Shown here one piece after another: positions 39,556 through 50,665 of a stretch of DNA of 64,000 nt (positions within the stretch are counted from its first letter, which is position 1; each line of letters opens with the position of its first letter). The stretch covers positions 62,001-126,000 of the forward strand of contig VCMS01000073.1 in NCBI GenBank assembly GCA_022539475.1. Reading direction: 5' to 3'. Position numbers and translations under genes: made by a program. Source of the DNA: Gracilaria domingensis (lineage: Eukaryota; Rhodophyta; Florideophyceae; Gracilariales; Gracilariaceae). The notes beneath the pieces were generated by a model that worked only from the letters and a program-made list of their open reading frames with translations, had not been told where the DNA came from and ran no database searches.

Positions 39556-40146
39556 CGCGCCGCGGTGCATCGAGTTGAGAGTGCTATCGCTCTGCTCCAG
39601 CCCGGAAGACACGTTGCCCAGCTGATCGCGCGCGCGGCTGATGGTGCCGCGCTGCGCCCGCAGCTCCTCCAGAATGCCGGTGCCAATCAGCTCCATCTCC
39701 GCAATTTGCCGCTTGCTCTCGTTGACCATCTCACCACCCTTCTCGATGGGCGACCTGCTGGCGCTCATCTGCAGCCGCGCGCCGCCCGAGCCGTCGCCAC
39801 CCCGCAGCAGCGCGCGCCGCGCCGCCTCGGCGCGCGCCGCGCGCAGCGCGCCGCGCGCGTCGGACAGCGCGGCGCGGCTCTCGCTGACGCGCGGCCGCAG
39901 CCGCGCGGGCAGCTGCTGCGACTGCGCCTCCAGCTGCAGCGCCTTGAACACGTCGCCGGCGTCCGCGATGAGCTGCTCGGCCTCGGCGAGCGGGCGCGCC
40001 GCCGGGTCTGGCGTCGCTTGGTCTGGCTCCAGCTCCGCGCATGACCGGATGAGGCTCTGCGCCTTGGTCAGCGTGGCGTGTAGCTCGCGGCAGTGGTCGG
40101 AAAAGGTCGACTCGGGCGGCGGCAGCGCCGGCTGCGCGAACGGCAT
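39550..40146 (-). CDS. Vti1-like SNARE lacking its membrane anchor (copy B)
   Basis: An open frame of 198 residues. MPFAQPALPPPESTFSDHCRE at the start and the SNARE motif (EKGGEMVNESKRQIAEME, IGTGILEELRAQRGTISRAR, LEQSDSTLNSMHRGAV) closely match the intact Vti1, but the protein ends right after the SNARE motif. The transmembrane segment has been replaced by the antisense membrane-gene fragment. The frame is undamaged over 199 codons, so it may be expressed as a soluble SNARE; equally it may be a young pseudogene. The Gly run of the parent is shortened. Confidence 0.65.
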   Translation of the reverse strand: MPFAQPALPPPESTFSDHCRELHATLTKAQSLIRSCAELEPDQATPDPAARPLAEAEQLIADAGDVFKALQLEAQSQQLPARLRPRVSESRAALSDARGALRAARAEAARRALLRGGDGSGGARLQMSASRSPIEKGGEMVNESKRQIAEMELIGTGILEELRAQRGTISRARDQLGNVSSGLEQSDSTLNSMHRGAV

Positions 40147-40419
40147 GGCGGCGGTGCGTTGTGTGTTGGATGGCGGCAGACGCGGACGACAGAAGGCGGA
40201 AAGGGGTCGCTCCTTTTATATTACCTTCGGTATTTCAAACAAGATTCGTGTTGAGCTCATCAAGCCAGCACCGTGGCCCAACGTCGGCGATCATGATGAA
40301 CGGCGGAACTCGATCCAAGTGCACATCGTAGATATTCACCGCGCCGAGCTTCCTCCGTTCCACCGACGGCCGTGGCGGAGAGAAAAGGAGCACAGAGTGC
40401 AAGCGTAACGCCGCCACCA

Positions 40420-41263
40420 ATGTCTCAGGCTCCACCTACGCACCAATCCACTCCAGACTCCCCACCCTCGTGTGATGAGCTACCGCCGCCTCCAGAGGCC
40501 TCAAGCCCACTTCAGCCCGGCAACTGGCTCTCTTGGGGCGACCTACATCTCCAAAAGTGCACGCTGGAACAGTGCTTTGAGATTGACAAAGACCGTCACG
40601 GCTCATATGAGCTCATAGATGGTCTCCTGTATTACCGTGAGTTTCGCTGGACCCAATGTCATGCTCAAGTTGACTATGTCTGGCGCCATTTTTTGGATTT
40701 ACCAACCGCACAAGTACACCCTAACCTTCGGTGTGGCATAGATTTCACCGTGGCTATTCCGCCCACGCAAAAATGGCTGCAGCTGCCGACGCGCCCGTCA
40801 GGCAGCACCTCGCGAATGAGTGCGCACTCCTCTCCACCCCCATCTCCCCCCCAAAGTGACGACGAATACCTTTCAGTCCTGCGCCCAGATGTTTCGATCG
40901 GGTACTGGCTCACACGCGACACGCGAGGAGAGACAAGTACAACAAGGTGATGCAAAACTTGCGGACTTTCCTCTGGGCTATCCTCCGGAATTTGTGCTCG
41001 AGTGCGCACAAACCGACTACAGACTCGATTTGGAAACCAAAGCAGCCATGTACGCCGCAGCAAACGTGAAAACCTACATGATCATCCACAATGATGCCCC
41101 AAACTGTGACGACAAAGAAAAACACAACCCTGCCGTCTTTATGGGCCGTCTCGTCGGACACAGATATCAAGGTTTGGACGTACCACTTCGAGGCACGGAC
41201 AAAGTGGACATACCGTACATCGGGCAGCTCGAAGCGCAAGATTTAATAAAAGCCCACTTTTGA
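40420..41263 (+). CDS. Uma2-family (DUF820) nuclease-like protein, copy B, one frame break
   Basis: About 280 residues when the two frames are joined. After a Pro/Ser-rich N terminus the Uma2/DUF820 fold is clear: TLEQCFEIDKDRHGSYELIDG, HAQVDYVWRHFLD, LRPDVSIGYWLTRD, then in the next frame FPLGYPPEFVLECAQTDYRL, DLETKAAMYAAANVKTYMII. The Asp of RPD, the Glu of VLEC and the Lys of ETK are the expected PD-(D/E)xK residues. Uma2 proteins are abundant in cyanobacteria and some other bacteria. The frames change near 40915-40945; the same break is in copy A, so it predates the duplication or is bypassed (frameshifting or an unseen intron). Nuclease activity is inferred. Confidence 0.72.
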
Positions 41264-43666
41264 AACGTCGGCGACGGTACACACATCGCAAACGCTCACC
41301 CTTGCTGTTTCGCCCATGTCGACGAGCACCACCCGTCGCCACGCCAAAGACAAATTCTTTCGGGACGCTCCCTCGGCCGCCAGGCTAGTGGAAACACGGT
41401 GCGCACCACTGCACCGAGCGGCGCCCTCGGTTTCTCATCGCTTCGAGTCCACACATGCGACGGATGCCGCATAAAGCCCTCTCTTGCTTCTGCGCCAATC
41501 GCGCATCTTGCGGTGGTCGATGGCTGTTACAGTATGATCCTCACATTCGGGTTGGTGCCTTTGTACAGTAGGCTCTGTCAGACACAGGCCCTGTCACCAG
41601 TTTGTTCGGCAGGCAACCCTTCTCCTCCTAGGCATCACGCTCTAGTTCTCTGATAGATGCTCGAAAGAATCGGAAGCGTCTGCCAAGCCTACTCCTGTCC
41701 TTCCATCACCACCTCTTCGTCTCCTCTAACAACTTGTCTGTTCTTGTGATCCTGGCGAGTGCATGGATGATATAGTAGTGTTCACAACCAGCATGAAAAG
41801 CTGTGGAAAGTACCCAAGCCACTTATTCCCCTCGTGCTCAAGCATTAAAAGGGCAGCAAAGGCCCTCCAGGTTTTCTTCACCCCATTTGGCGCACCTTAG
41901 ATATCCATTAAAGTATTTGTCGCTACGTTTTCTACGCAGGTCTCACGTTGCAACTGCTTAAAAAGTCAAAAATCCTTCACTTTGTGTCGCAGATAGTGTT
42001 GGTAGCGGATAGAAAACAGGTTTTTTGCGTTCTAGTTCACATACCCGTCATGGGAGTTGATAGCGAGCGGTCTTGACAAGTTCTTTGCTCACGCTTGAGG
42101 GCTACCAGGCATCAGGAAGAACCGCAGAAGCAACGGGGCAAAGGCGTTTTTAACCACAGTGGTGTCCGACTGTCTCGAAGTAATGCCCCGCGGCGCGACG
42201 CGCGTGAGAGCTGCTCGAGCGCGCGAGGATAGACGCTAGGTCATTGAAACGAGAGCCTCTGGACAGCTTTGCAGAAGCTAATTACATGCATGTGGGCCAG
42301 TAAAGGAGGCGGAATGGGTAGGGGCATTTGGATTACTCGTCGAAGACCGGACCCGCAACGGTGGTATGCATGTGACAATGCGTTGTGGCATTGGATGAGT
42401 TATACTTGAAAGTTACGGAGCGCGACTTTCCCTGAAAGAAGAACTGTAACAGAACCTCCCCTCAAAGCAGGCCCTGGATGGAGATATCGGGCAGATATTT
42501 TGCTATGCATAATGCATGGTTTGTATGGAATAACGTAAAACGTTAAAGAGCCATTCGTGCTTAGACTGAACGAAGCACATGTGCTTCCAATACTTTTGAC
42601 CAAGGTGAGAGAGGAAGCTCACGTTAACCTATCTTCCTTTCAGGTGGCATTGCCCGACACAATACCGTTCGAGCTGCGTTCAACTTGATGTCACGCCACG
42701 TCAGCCCAGCAACGTTGTTTCGTTGTCGCCAAACACTCGCCAGCAATCGAAACTCGAAACTCGAAACCAGAGACTGGCTGGGAAGCACTGGACGTCAATT
42801 GAGACACCAATCCTCGTTGCGATCCGATTCACGTCTACAAGCGTCAACAATGGCCTTATCAACCGGCCTCTGTCAACTTGGTCCACTGTCTGCACCTGAC
42901 GTGTTCAACTGTACTCCTGGAGGTATAAAGTATGAATGGACTGCTGTCAAGCCTAAAGGTATCTTGGTGATGAAAGGCATTTTCCTTCCCTGGAACTAAT
43001 CCGTGACTCAGCAAAAACAAAATTGTGTCTTGCAGCACAAAACGTCAAACTTGTACTGATATTTGACATGCTCTTCTCGATGTTAGCATTCACAAGTCGT
43101 TCCACATTTCTGCGGCATCATTCGAGAATTGGTCAATTTGGCTCCCACCGCATTGTTGCAATGCAGCGGGTCTTTCATACCCGCAGCAGAGCTACACAGC
43201 TTAGGGGAACCTCCCAACACCTTGACTTCCATTCTTTGAAAGGCTGATCCCTCAGAGGTGTGGAGCCCCCTTGGTAACCTAATCATCTGGTCAACTCCCG
43301 GAAGCAATACAGTGCGTCATCTGATATACGTGACCTATGAGAAAAAACGAGCACGAGAGACATGAAACGCAAAACAGACGTCCTAGGGCGGGCCAAAATG
43401 GCACTTTTAGCTAAACTCTTTGAGTCAGTCCGACAAATGCCGTTGTGGAACAGTTGGCACAGTTCTTTTGCAACAGGACTTGAAAGGTAGCCTTCTCCAT
43501 ACACCAATGAAAAACTCACAAAAGCATGAGCCCGGCACATCTCCCATGTTGGATTTGATTACCTCTTGCTAGCTTCCAGGTGATACAAGAACGTAAGCTT
43601 GAAGGCGCAGTTATCGACGATGGCTTGGTCCAACATTCATCGGGGAAATGAAGTAGTAGCTTCAAG
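41264..43666. other. Spacer of copy B, degenerate
   Basis: Homologous to 34309-36809 but with many substitutions and indels. Keeps the fragment encoding FSSLRVHTCDGCR near 41430-41470. No intact gene. Confidence 0.5.
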
Positions 43667-45172
43667 ATGATTACCTTGGATTTCCTTGACGCAAATGTAT
43701 TTAATGTACTGAAGTATATTTTCATGACATTGACCGTCAGTCTTGCCGGCGACCTTCTCATTGATGCCCTCTCCGCGTACAGGATTTCAAGAAAGCTCAC
43801 AAAGCTCGGATGGGCTTACCCGCCGGATTCCTCGATTCGTCACCGCTTCAGGCGAGGAGTAAAACCAAGAAGGCTCTCAGACGGCATATTCGTTTTCGCA
43901 ACCGTCATTCTCATTTCGGTTTTGGAGCTTACCCTAGAATTTTCTTCTGGTGCAGAATTAATATGGACCGAGAAGTCTGTAACGCTACGAATGGCAAGAA
44001 AGGCAGCTAATCTAAGTGTCGTGCTTCAAGGCGGTCCAAACTACATATCAAGGATTCGAGAGGCATTGCAGCGGGTAGAAAATACATGCTTTAACATTAA
44101 GGAAGCATGGTACTATCCGGTCAGTTTGAATTTGAGTTCTTCAAACGAGTTCAATGGTCTGGGACAGGCAGTCATTTGTCCAAAGAACTATTCGGAACCA
44201 ACTAGTGCCAATGAAGATCTCATGAGGCACAGCTTTGCCGCGTCAGAGATTCTGACGACAAAATTATGGAATGCTTCCCAATTGAGATGTGGTCGAGACG
44301 TCGGAAGCACGGAAGTAACGGTCCCACTCACGGAAGCAAAAGACGAAGACATCGGAGCTCCACATAAGTTTAGTTTTGTGGCGGTTAACTTCAGGAGACA
44401 AGCTCCTGATAAAGGCTCTGAGACACCGCTCACCGCCAAGTCTGATTATATCGCTAAGCCTACAGCATTCTACACAGCTAGGTTCACCCTAGAGAGCAAC
44501 AACACTTTGGAATGTCTCTTGAAAATGAAATGGGTAAAGAGTGAACCTGAAGATGATGGAGTAAGAGAAATTGTCGGCATTGAAGTGTGCTTGGTGCCCG
44601 TCGCCGAAAACAGATCAGTGTTGGCCTTATATGATGATATTGAGAACGGAGAAGGACACCAGCTCGTGATGTCTGTTGCGTTGGATGGAGTCCGATCATT
44701 TCATGATATGAAAGTGCTTCCAGCCTTACCATTGATGGTGGGGCAGAATAATGGCGAGCACACATATCGAGAGCTTGCCACAATGACGATAATGAGCTCT
44801 CAGATGTTCCAAAGAATCAACACAGACGGTTTCCACGATGAGCAGCATATTGTTGCAGATGAAAGTAAGATCGCTCCCACCTTGAATGAATGGGGCCTGG
44901 GTTTGTATGTGGCTGGACTAGTTGTCATCGTTTTCGCAAGAAGCCTGATAAGGAGAAAAGATTTGCAAGGAAAAGGAAATCTAGGAACAGCCAAAGGAGT
45001 GGCTGAACATTGGATGCTAATGATCGAGGATATTGACGATAATCGAAATAGAACGGGAAGAGTTGTATTTGTGTCCAAACCAGACGATGAAGCAAAATCA
45101 AATCGCGTGAGCGTAGAACGAGAAACAGAGTTGAGAAACTCACATCAAGATTTCGGGGACATTATTGTCTAG
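43667..45172 (+). CDS. Three-pass membrane glycoprotein, subfamily 2, copy B
   Basis: A 501-residue near-twin of the gene at 36810; only about a dozen residues differ before codon ~450 (for example FIS/FMT in TM1, NMSS/NLSS in the loop). The C-terminal tail is different and longer (ETELRNSHQDFGDIIV). Same three membrane segments and glycosylation sequons. Synonymous positions are as conserved as the others, so the similarity is recent and not merely selected. Confidence 0.87.
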   Translation: MITLDFLDANVFNVLKYIFMTLTVSLAGDLLIDALSAYRISRKLTKLGWAYPPDSSIRHRFRRGVKPRRLSDGIFVFATVILISVLELTLEFSSGAELIWTEKSVTLRMARKAANLSVVLQGGPNYISRIREALQRVENTCFNIKEAWYYPVSLNLSSSNEFNGLGQAVICPKNYSEPTSANEDLMRHSFAASEILTTKLWNASQLRCGRDVGSTEVTVPLTEAKDEDIGAPHKFSFVAVNFRRQAPDKGSETPLTAKSDYIAKPTAFYTARFTLESNNTLECLLKMKWVKSEPEDDGVREIVGIEVCLVPVAENRSVLALYDDIENGEGHQLVMSVALDGVRSFHDMKVLPALPLMVGQNNGEHTYRELATMTIMSSQMFQRINTDGFHDEQHIVADESKIAPTLNEWGLGLYVAGLVVIVFARSLIRRKDLQGKGNLGTAKGVAEHWMLMIEDIDDNRNRTGRVVFVSKPDDEAKSNRVSVERETELRNSHQDFGDIIV

Positions 45173-45440
45173 ATTCTCTCATGGGTAGCGTGCCCTTGGA
45201 GATTAAAGCTATAGTGTACAACGGAATATACAGTATTTCGATGTTTTCCTGGTAGAATTTTGTCCCCGACATTGGATAAAACCTGACATTTTTGAACTCA
45301 TAGAACTGCCGTATTCATTAAGAAGTAAAGCTTCTCCTGTTAGAGGACTGAAGGCCCCGATAAGTGAAGTGATTGAACGATCGACCTCATGTCAGAGTTT
45401 GGGGCATTTTTATATTTGAATTTCAAGCCTGACGTAAACT

Positions 45441-45500
45441 TATTCTTTTGCTTTCAATAGAGAGATGAACTTTCATCTCTTTATTGAAAGCAAAAGAATA
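45441..45500. repeat. Palindrome, 29-bp arms with one mismatch, 2-bp spacer
   Basis: Arms 45441-45469 and 45472-45500. An outer GACGTAA/TTACGTC match extends the symmetry imperfectly by another ~13 bp. Confidence 0.95.
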
Positions 45501-47025
45501 TGTTACGTCTGAAGAGACCCACGCTGTCCGACGTCGGACAACGGAGACCTCCTCCAAGATTCCTTTTATGCATTTAGCGCACTTCACTGGACTTCGTCTC
45601 TACGATTTACATAATAGGTCTCTGACGTATTAGCTTCTGTAAGCCAAAATTCGTTCACGTTTTGTTGGAGTTATAGTTCGTACCAACCGTAGCGGATCGA
45701 GAGCAGGTCGCTTGCATTCAGTTTGCATCCGATTCGTTGCACATATTACTTGAAGAAGTTGAAGTGGTGTGCAACGAAAGTTAGTCTTGTTTTCAAAGAT
45801 GTGCTTTTCATGCTGTCACTGGAGATATTCATCTCGTACACAACACAGCATTTGAATCTAGAGTGCAGCCCGAAAGGTCAAGGTCACTAGCTAACAGAAC
45901 GATGAAAAAGAGACTTGTGATCATTTACTACCGGATAGCGGGGCTGATGACAGTAGCAGCAGTGCGAATAGAGTCGACGCCAATTATTTTGAGGAAAGTT
46001 CCCAAGACGTGAGCGTGTAGTGTCAGCGAGCTGCAGATCGAAGACACTCCCCCCAGTTTACTACAGAGCGACATAAAACACGTGACGAAGATGCTTCTGT
46101 AAATTTCGGTTTATCCTTGTTTGAACAGCTGAGATCGAGGGCTTTCTAGTCTCTGGAAAAGAGTGCGTTTGTGGCTCGTCGTAAGAAGATGACTCCTCTT
46201 CTTTTACATTTATTGATCAATGGGCGTTGTGATTTGGATCTTTGCTGGACCCGCTCACCGCCATAAGCGTATAGGCCGCCATCACGAATGCAGTCGCAGT
46301 GGTTGCTGGCTGCAGGACTCAGGCGAACGTTGCACACTTCTTTGATCTGGAGTTTTTGACGGTTCGTTTTAGAGCTGTACCCAAACCCGACAATCATACG
46401 TACTATTTGTTGTCGGAGTTGAGTATTCTCTCTCTCTGTTCATGACTAGCTCCTAATTCTGGGATAGTGCAGAGTGTTTCTCGTTTAAAGAAATGCTTAC
46501 TTTCTAGAAAGGCCAGTACGACGGTACCTTCTAAGCCCACTATTGCAGACCATTGAAACGAAAGGATTAATCTATCGTTGAATCTTGGCTTTGTTTGTGT
46601 TATATGTAGCTGGTATTGCAATTTTGAAATCTTCATTAATTGCAATAAGATTTCAAAGGTCTTGTTCTTTTGGTCTGTCTACGTAAGTGGAATCGAAATT
46701 TGGATAGATCTGCAGTTTTACAATGTACGGCATCACTGCGATTGAAATCGTTCTTATATGGGCAAACTCCGGGTATACTTATATCGTCTGCAAGCGAATG
46801 GACACATCCCTGGTGACATGTAAGGAAAACATGACGGAGCACGGGGAGGTAGGATTGAATTCAAGGCACGCAAACTCTTTCATGAATGCGTTCAGCGCAT
46901 TGCCTATCTAAATTCAGGTACTTACAGCTTCGTCACGAAATAGCGAAAATTGAAATGGCTCAACATTGTTGAGGCAACAAAAGCATTAGATTCGACCTCT
47001 ACGTTCGCCCCTGAAGTATTAATAG

Positions 47026-47081
47026 AAGTTGCATGCAGTACATATAAGGGCATTAAGTCTTATATGTACTGCATGCAACTT
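47026..47081. repeat. Perfect palindrome, 23-bp arms, 10-bp loop
   Basis: Arms 47026-47048 and 47059-47081, exact. Unrelated in sequence to the other palindromes. Confidence 0.95.
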
Positions 47082-47445
47082 TTCATCAACCTGAATTGTC
47101 GGCTTCAAGTCCGTTGAGGACAAGGGTTCTGGTATATACACGGAATTAAACGGCTGACAGCTCAATCCGCTCCCAAACTCGCATCGGTTCGAAGAGCGTC
47201 GAGAGCTTTTTTGTGAAGCCGACTCATAATATTGAGCATTGATTGATATGCCACTGCGTTTCCGCTGATCCTGCATTGCAAGGGTTGATTCCAACGGCCC
47301 ATAATGCGAATCCGTCTTGAATGCAATTGTACGCAGAGAGGAGATCTTCTCTTTCCGCTTGATCTCTCAGTTGCATTTTAAGGAGCAGCATCCACATCAG
47401 AGGTCACTGCCACTCATTGAAGTCTCGAACGACCACTCTCCACAA

Positions 47446-47937
47446 ATGTCGTCATGCAAACAGTTCGCTTGCTTTCTGATGGTTCTCCTCTTTTTGCTCT
47501 CCTTCAGGGTTTCAGCAGTATCCGTTGGTCAATCTTGTTCCAATGAAGGTGCAGTTTGTGACCGCGGTCTGATTTGCATGGGTCCGAGACGTCTAGAGCG
47601 TTGCATGAAACTTGAACACGAAGGTGGGCCTTGTGGATTCCCATACTGGCATTGTGAACAAGGTCTAGAATGCATCGCCCATGAATGTCGCAGCGAAACG
47701 CTGAGGGTACTAGAGACTTGTGTCGAGTCCTCGGATTGTACAGCGCCCTTGTTTTGCGCACTCGATATAGCGGGAAGTGTAGGGAAGTGCGCGAACGCCA
47801 CGCCGGAAGGTGGTTTTTGTTGTAATTGCGATGGGCTCCGTGACAACTTCCTCAGAGCTTGCGGCCCGGGACTTTTCTGCAAGGAAGTGCCCAGATCAGT
47901 GCATGAGGTGGGAGCCATATGTGCTAAAAGTGGTTAA
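47446..47937 (+). CDS. Small secreted cysteine-rich protein
   Basis: 163 residues from ATG 47446. A signal peptide (CFLMVLLFLLSFRVSAVSV) precedes a body with about 20 cysteines in repeated C-x(5-7)-C-x(5-7)-C spacings (CSNEGAVCDRGLICMG, GGPCGFPYWHCEQGLECIA, CVESSDCTAPLFC, GGFCCNC, CGPGLFCKE), resembling disulfide-knot modules such as dickkopf/colipase-like folds. One NAT sequon. The frame extends 43 codons upstream without need. No known function; extracellular or lumenal binding role is inference. Confidence 0.75.
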   Translation: MSSCKQFACFLMVLLFLLSFRVSAVSVGQSCSNEGAVCDRGLICMGPRRLERCMKLEHEGGPCGFPYWHCEQGLECIAHECRSETLRVLETCVESSDCTAPLFCALDIAGSVGKCANATPEGGFCCNCDGLRDNFLRACGPGLFCKEVPRSVHEVGAICAKSG

Positions 47938-49024
47938 GTATCTTCGAAGTTGGAATTTTAATTAGATCAAAGCTGCCAGTTCATTGAGGACGTCGTTGAT
48001 TAAAGGTGCACGCCACTCGTTTGCTTTTTCTTCCATGCAAAGACAATTCTTCTTGAGATGTCAGCATCTTTTCCAGACATTCCTGTCCCAATACAACCTG
48101 TTAGACTTTGTCTGGGCTGCTGGTGTGTCGCCAGGTGTCTCTCGATTGTTCTCTGATTCTGTCTGCCTCATTTCTATTTCTCGGTGCGGCTCAATAACTG
48201 AGCATAGCAAAATCGATGAACTGTTAAAGTCTCCTTTTTTAGTTCTTATTTTGCTCTCTAGGTAGACCATAACTTTTTATTGTTCGCTAGCTAGCCGAGC
48301 TGTTGCTCAAGATCATTTATGTCTGGAGAGGTGGGTGACGGGATCCGACCAGGATCTCCGTCATGCAGATGAACACAAATCATCGCATACAGCCCTCCCC
48401 ACAAGGGAGGTGCTGCTCCCGATTGAAATGATGGAGACGGACATGTCTCGCATCGAAGGTATAAAACTGACAATTCCTATTGTACGCAGAGTAATAACTT
48501 CCAATAGTTGACTCTGGGAGGGAGGGTGGGTTTTCGAAGGAAGCGGCACGCGCAGGAAGCCGCGATCGAAGAGTTGAGCATGATCGGTAGGTCGGGGGCG
48601 ATGGAGGTGCGCCAGTGAAAGCGCGGAACAAATGCGACGACGGTAAACCACAGCCACCGCCGTCGATCCAAAGATCATCTTTCGCTCTCGCGCCGCAGAA
48701 TCGCTCAAATAAATCCACTTCTTCGTTCCTCGAAAATCCATTACATGCTCTTCGAATGACACTGATTCTCTCACTGAAACAAGCCAGAAATCAAGGGTTA
48801 ATAGGACATTATTTCTTTTAATATTCTAAACTGAGCAAGCCATACTTCAGACTGTCCTCCACGCAACACATAGGTCTCTTTATGGGCACCAACTACGAGT
48901 CTCTAAGAAATAGTTCTGTAAAATCATTGTGCGCAAAGCTGCGTCCGCTTGCGCTCAGCGATGAGGGAAGTCTCGTTGTTGCAAATCAGATGGGAGCTCC
49001 TAGCAATACATCAAGTTTGATAGC
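47938..49024. other. Intergenic region
   Basis: No gene supported. Frames on the minus strand at 48361-48774 overlap one another and lack motifs. Confidence 0.45.
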
Positions 49025-49519
49025 TCATCGGCCACAAAATCTAATTCCCCAGGATAATCCATTTCCAATATCCCTTCTCGGGTTTCCGTTTTCGTCAGTT
49101 TCGTTGAGAAACCCGGAATAAATGTCCTTCACTGCTATGTAACAAAAGCTTTTGGAATGATAATGCAAGTATTCAAGATAATATCTGAAAAACACTGGCT
49201 TTGGCGGAGTCGCGCCTGGTGGTATAAGTTTGGTCTCAGAAGGCAAAATGCTGGCCCCCATTTCAAATGATCGAAGCACTTCAAACATGATGTAGTTGTC
49301 GAAGTTGTTGTTCCTTCTTAAGTACGAATCAAGATAATTTGTTGGAGCGATTTCAAGAAACGTAACGTGGCTTTGATCGGCTGAATACCGTGCACATCCT
49401 AGCACATCTCCATATTCCGAAATGCAGCCATCTTGGGGAGTGCAAAGAACCACATGTTGAGATCCAACAAGTCGAAAGAGCAACACGGATAAGACAAAAG
49501 CAGACAGATTGAAGTTCAT
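49025..49519 (-). CDS. Small secreted protein, unknown
   Basis: 164 residues. A clear signal peptide (NFNLSAFVLSVLLFRLVGS), then a globular-looking body with four cysteines (VLCTPQDGCISE, GCARYSADQ, SFCYIAV), a NET sequon and a terminal Cys (IRFCGR). No family recognised. It sits between the Cys-rich secreted gene and the 50666 membrane gene, in the same lineage-specific island. Confidence 0.6.
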   Translation of the reverse strand: MNFNLSAFVLSVLLFRLVGSQHVVLCTPQDGCISEYGDVLGCARYSADQSHVTFLEIAPTNYLDSYLRRNNNFDNYIMFEVLRSFEMGASILPSETKLIPPGATPPKPVFFRYYLEYLHYHSKSFCYIAVKDIYSGFLNETDENGNPRRDIGNGLSWGIRFCGR

Positions 49520-50665
49520 ATTTCGCAGAGTAGCTGCAGTAAATGTTGTGAAAATGCGAGTGAAGTAGGCATCTTCTTGAGCGTGTTATGAAGTCGGGAT
49601 TCGAGGGGTTTTGGCCATGCTCAAATAGTCTGATGAGGTCAAGTATTGCGGCGCATATTCAGAATTGATGTGGCATGGCTTTGCCTAACATTATAACAAG
49701 AGCACCACGAGCAACAAATGCCTGGCAAGCATTTCAGAAACACAAACCTAATACACGAAGAACCCTGAGAAATGACAATGAAGAAGTAAACGCTAGAATG
49801 AAACTGGTGAGCTATAGTTCTCACGCAGCTGTGGCACACATTTTAATGTGTAAAAGCGCAGCTTTGATGAAGGGCACAGCTTCATATCAAAATGTGTACG
49901 TACACGTTCTTACTCGTAAATTTGTATCATATGCAATGCATGAAGTGCAAGAAAGTTTGGCCTACGCTCTGCACATAGTTGTTAGGTAGCCTTCTATCTC
50001 TTGCAATGACCTTCGTGTAACGAGGATTTGGTTTTCCTAAACCACTCTAAAACTCTTGTACTTGTCAAACAATCAGGTTTGTCGTTGTGCGCCTCAGTTG
50101 CAAAACAATTTCTAGAGGAATGATGTAAAGGAAACAAGGAAAATGGAAGGCAGCAAGCGCTTCAGTCGAAGTTTGAACCTCAAAGAGCCTTTACATCTCG
50201 TCTAGCCGGTACGAGTAGGAGGCGTTGTTGTATGCTCCAGCCTCCTCGGCGCTGTTGACGTACATCAAGAGTGCACGTACTGCCTTGCCGTATGTCAACC
50301 TTGCTGAGTGCGCTGGAACAATGGCTACAGACTGCAGCTTCTTGGTTATGGTAGGTTGCCCTGATAGCCAAATCACTGAGTATGATGAAGTTGAAGAGAG
50401 AATTCTGTTTCATAATTGAAAGTATGAATGCTTTCGAGCGTCTTGTTACGAGTCATCGTAACGGCCGTCCTCGTTAAACAATCAGAACATTCAGAACAAC
50501 GAGGCCTACACTTTTGCAAGTGTAGAGTTTCTACACGCACCCGAATACATCTGTACTTAGAAGGATACCCGTATTCAACATCATTAAAACGTCTGACGGA
50601 GATATTAAGCTTCTTGTCAACAAACCTGGGGTTTTTTCACGGTTCAACTACCTAGTACAGTAACG
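49520..50665. other. Intergenic region with weak open frames
   Basis: The plus-strand frame 49675-49989 (ATG, 104 codons; RAPRATNAWQAFQKHKPN) has a faint HMG-box-like start but no continuation. The frame at 50225-50419 is unassigned. Neither is supported well enough to call. Confidence 0.35.

Larger units (their letters stand above)
39320..45400 (+). repeat. Tandem duplication, copy B
   Basis: About 6.1 kb, counterpart of 32740-38455. It ends with shared sequence GAAGTGATTGAACGATCG near 45366, matching 38424 in copy A. Confidence 0.85.
45173..47445. other. Gene-poor AT-richer region
   Basis: No gene I can support. Contains the 29-bp palindrome at 45441-45500, an 11-bp-arm hairpin near 46623-46657 and the 23-bp palindrome at 47026-47081. 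A stretch near 45650-45790 has weak similarity (GTAGCGGATCGA) to the duplication spacer at 34945. Confidence 0.5.

Noticed and set aside
49675-49989. Possible HMG-box protein
   Set aside because: Only a short NAWQAF-like resemblance; the rest does not fit the three-helix pattern.
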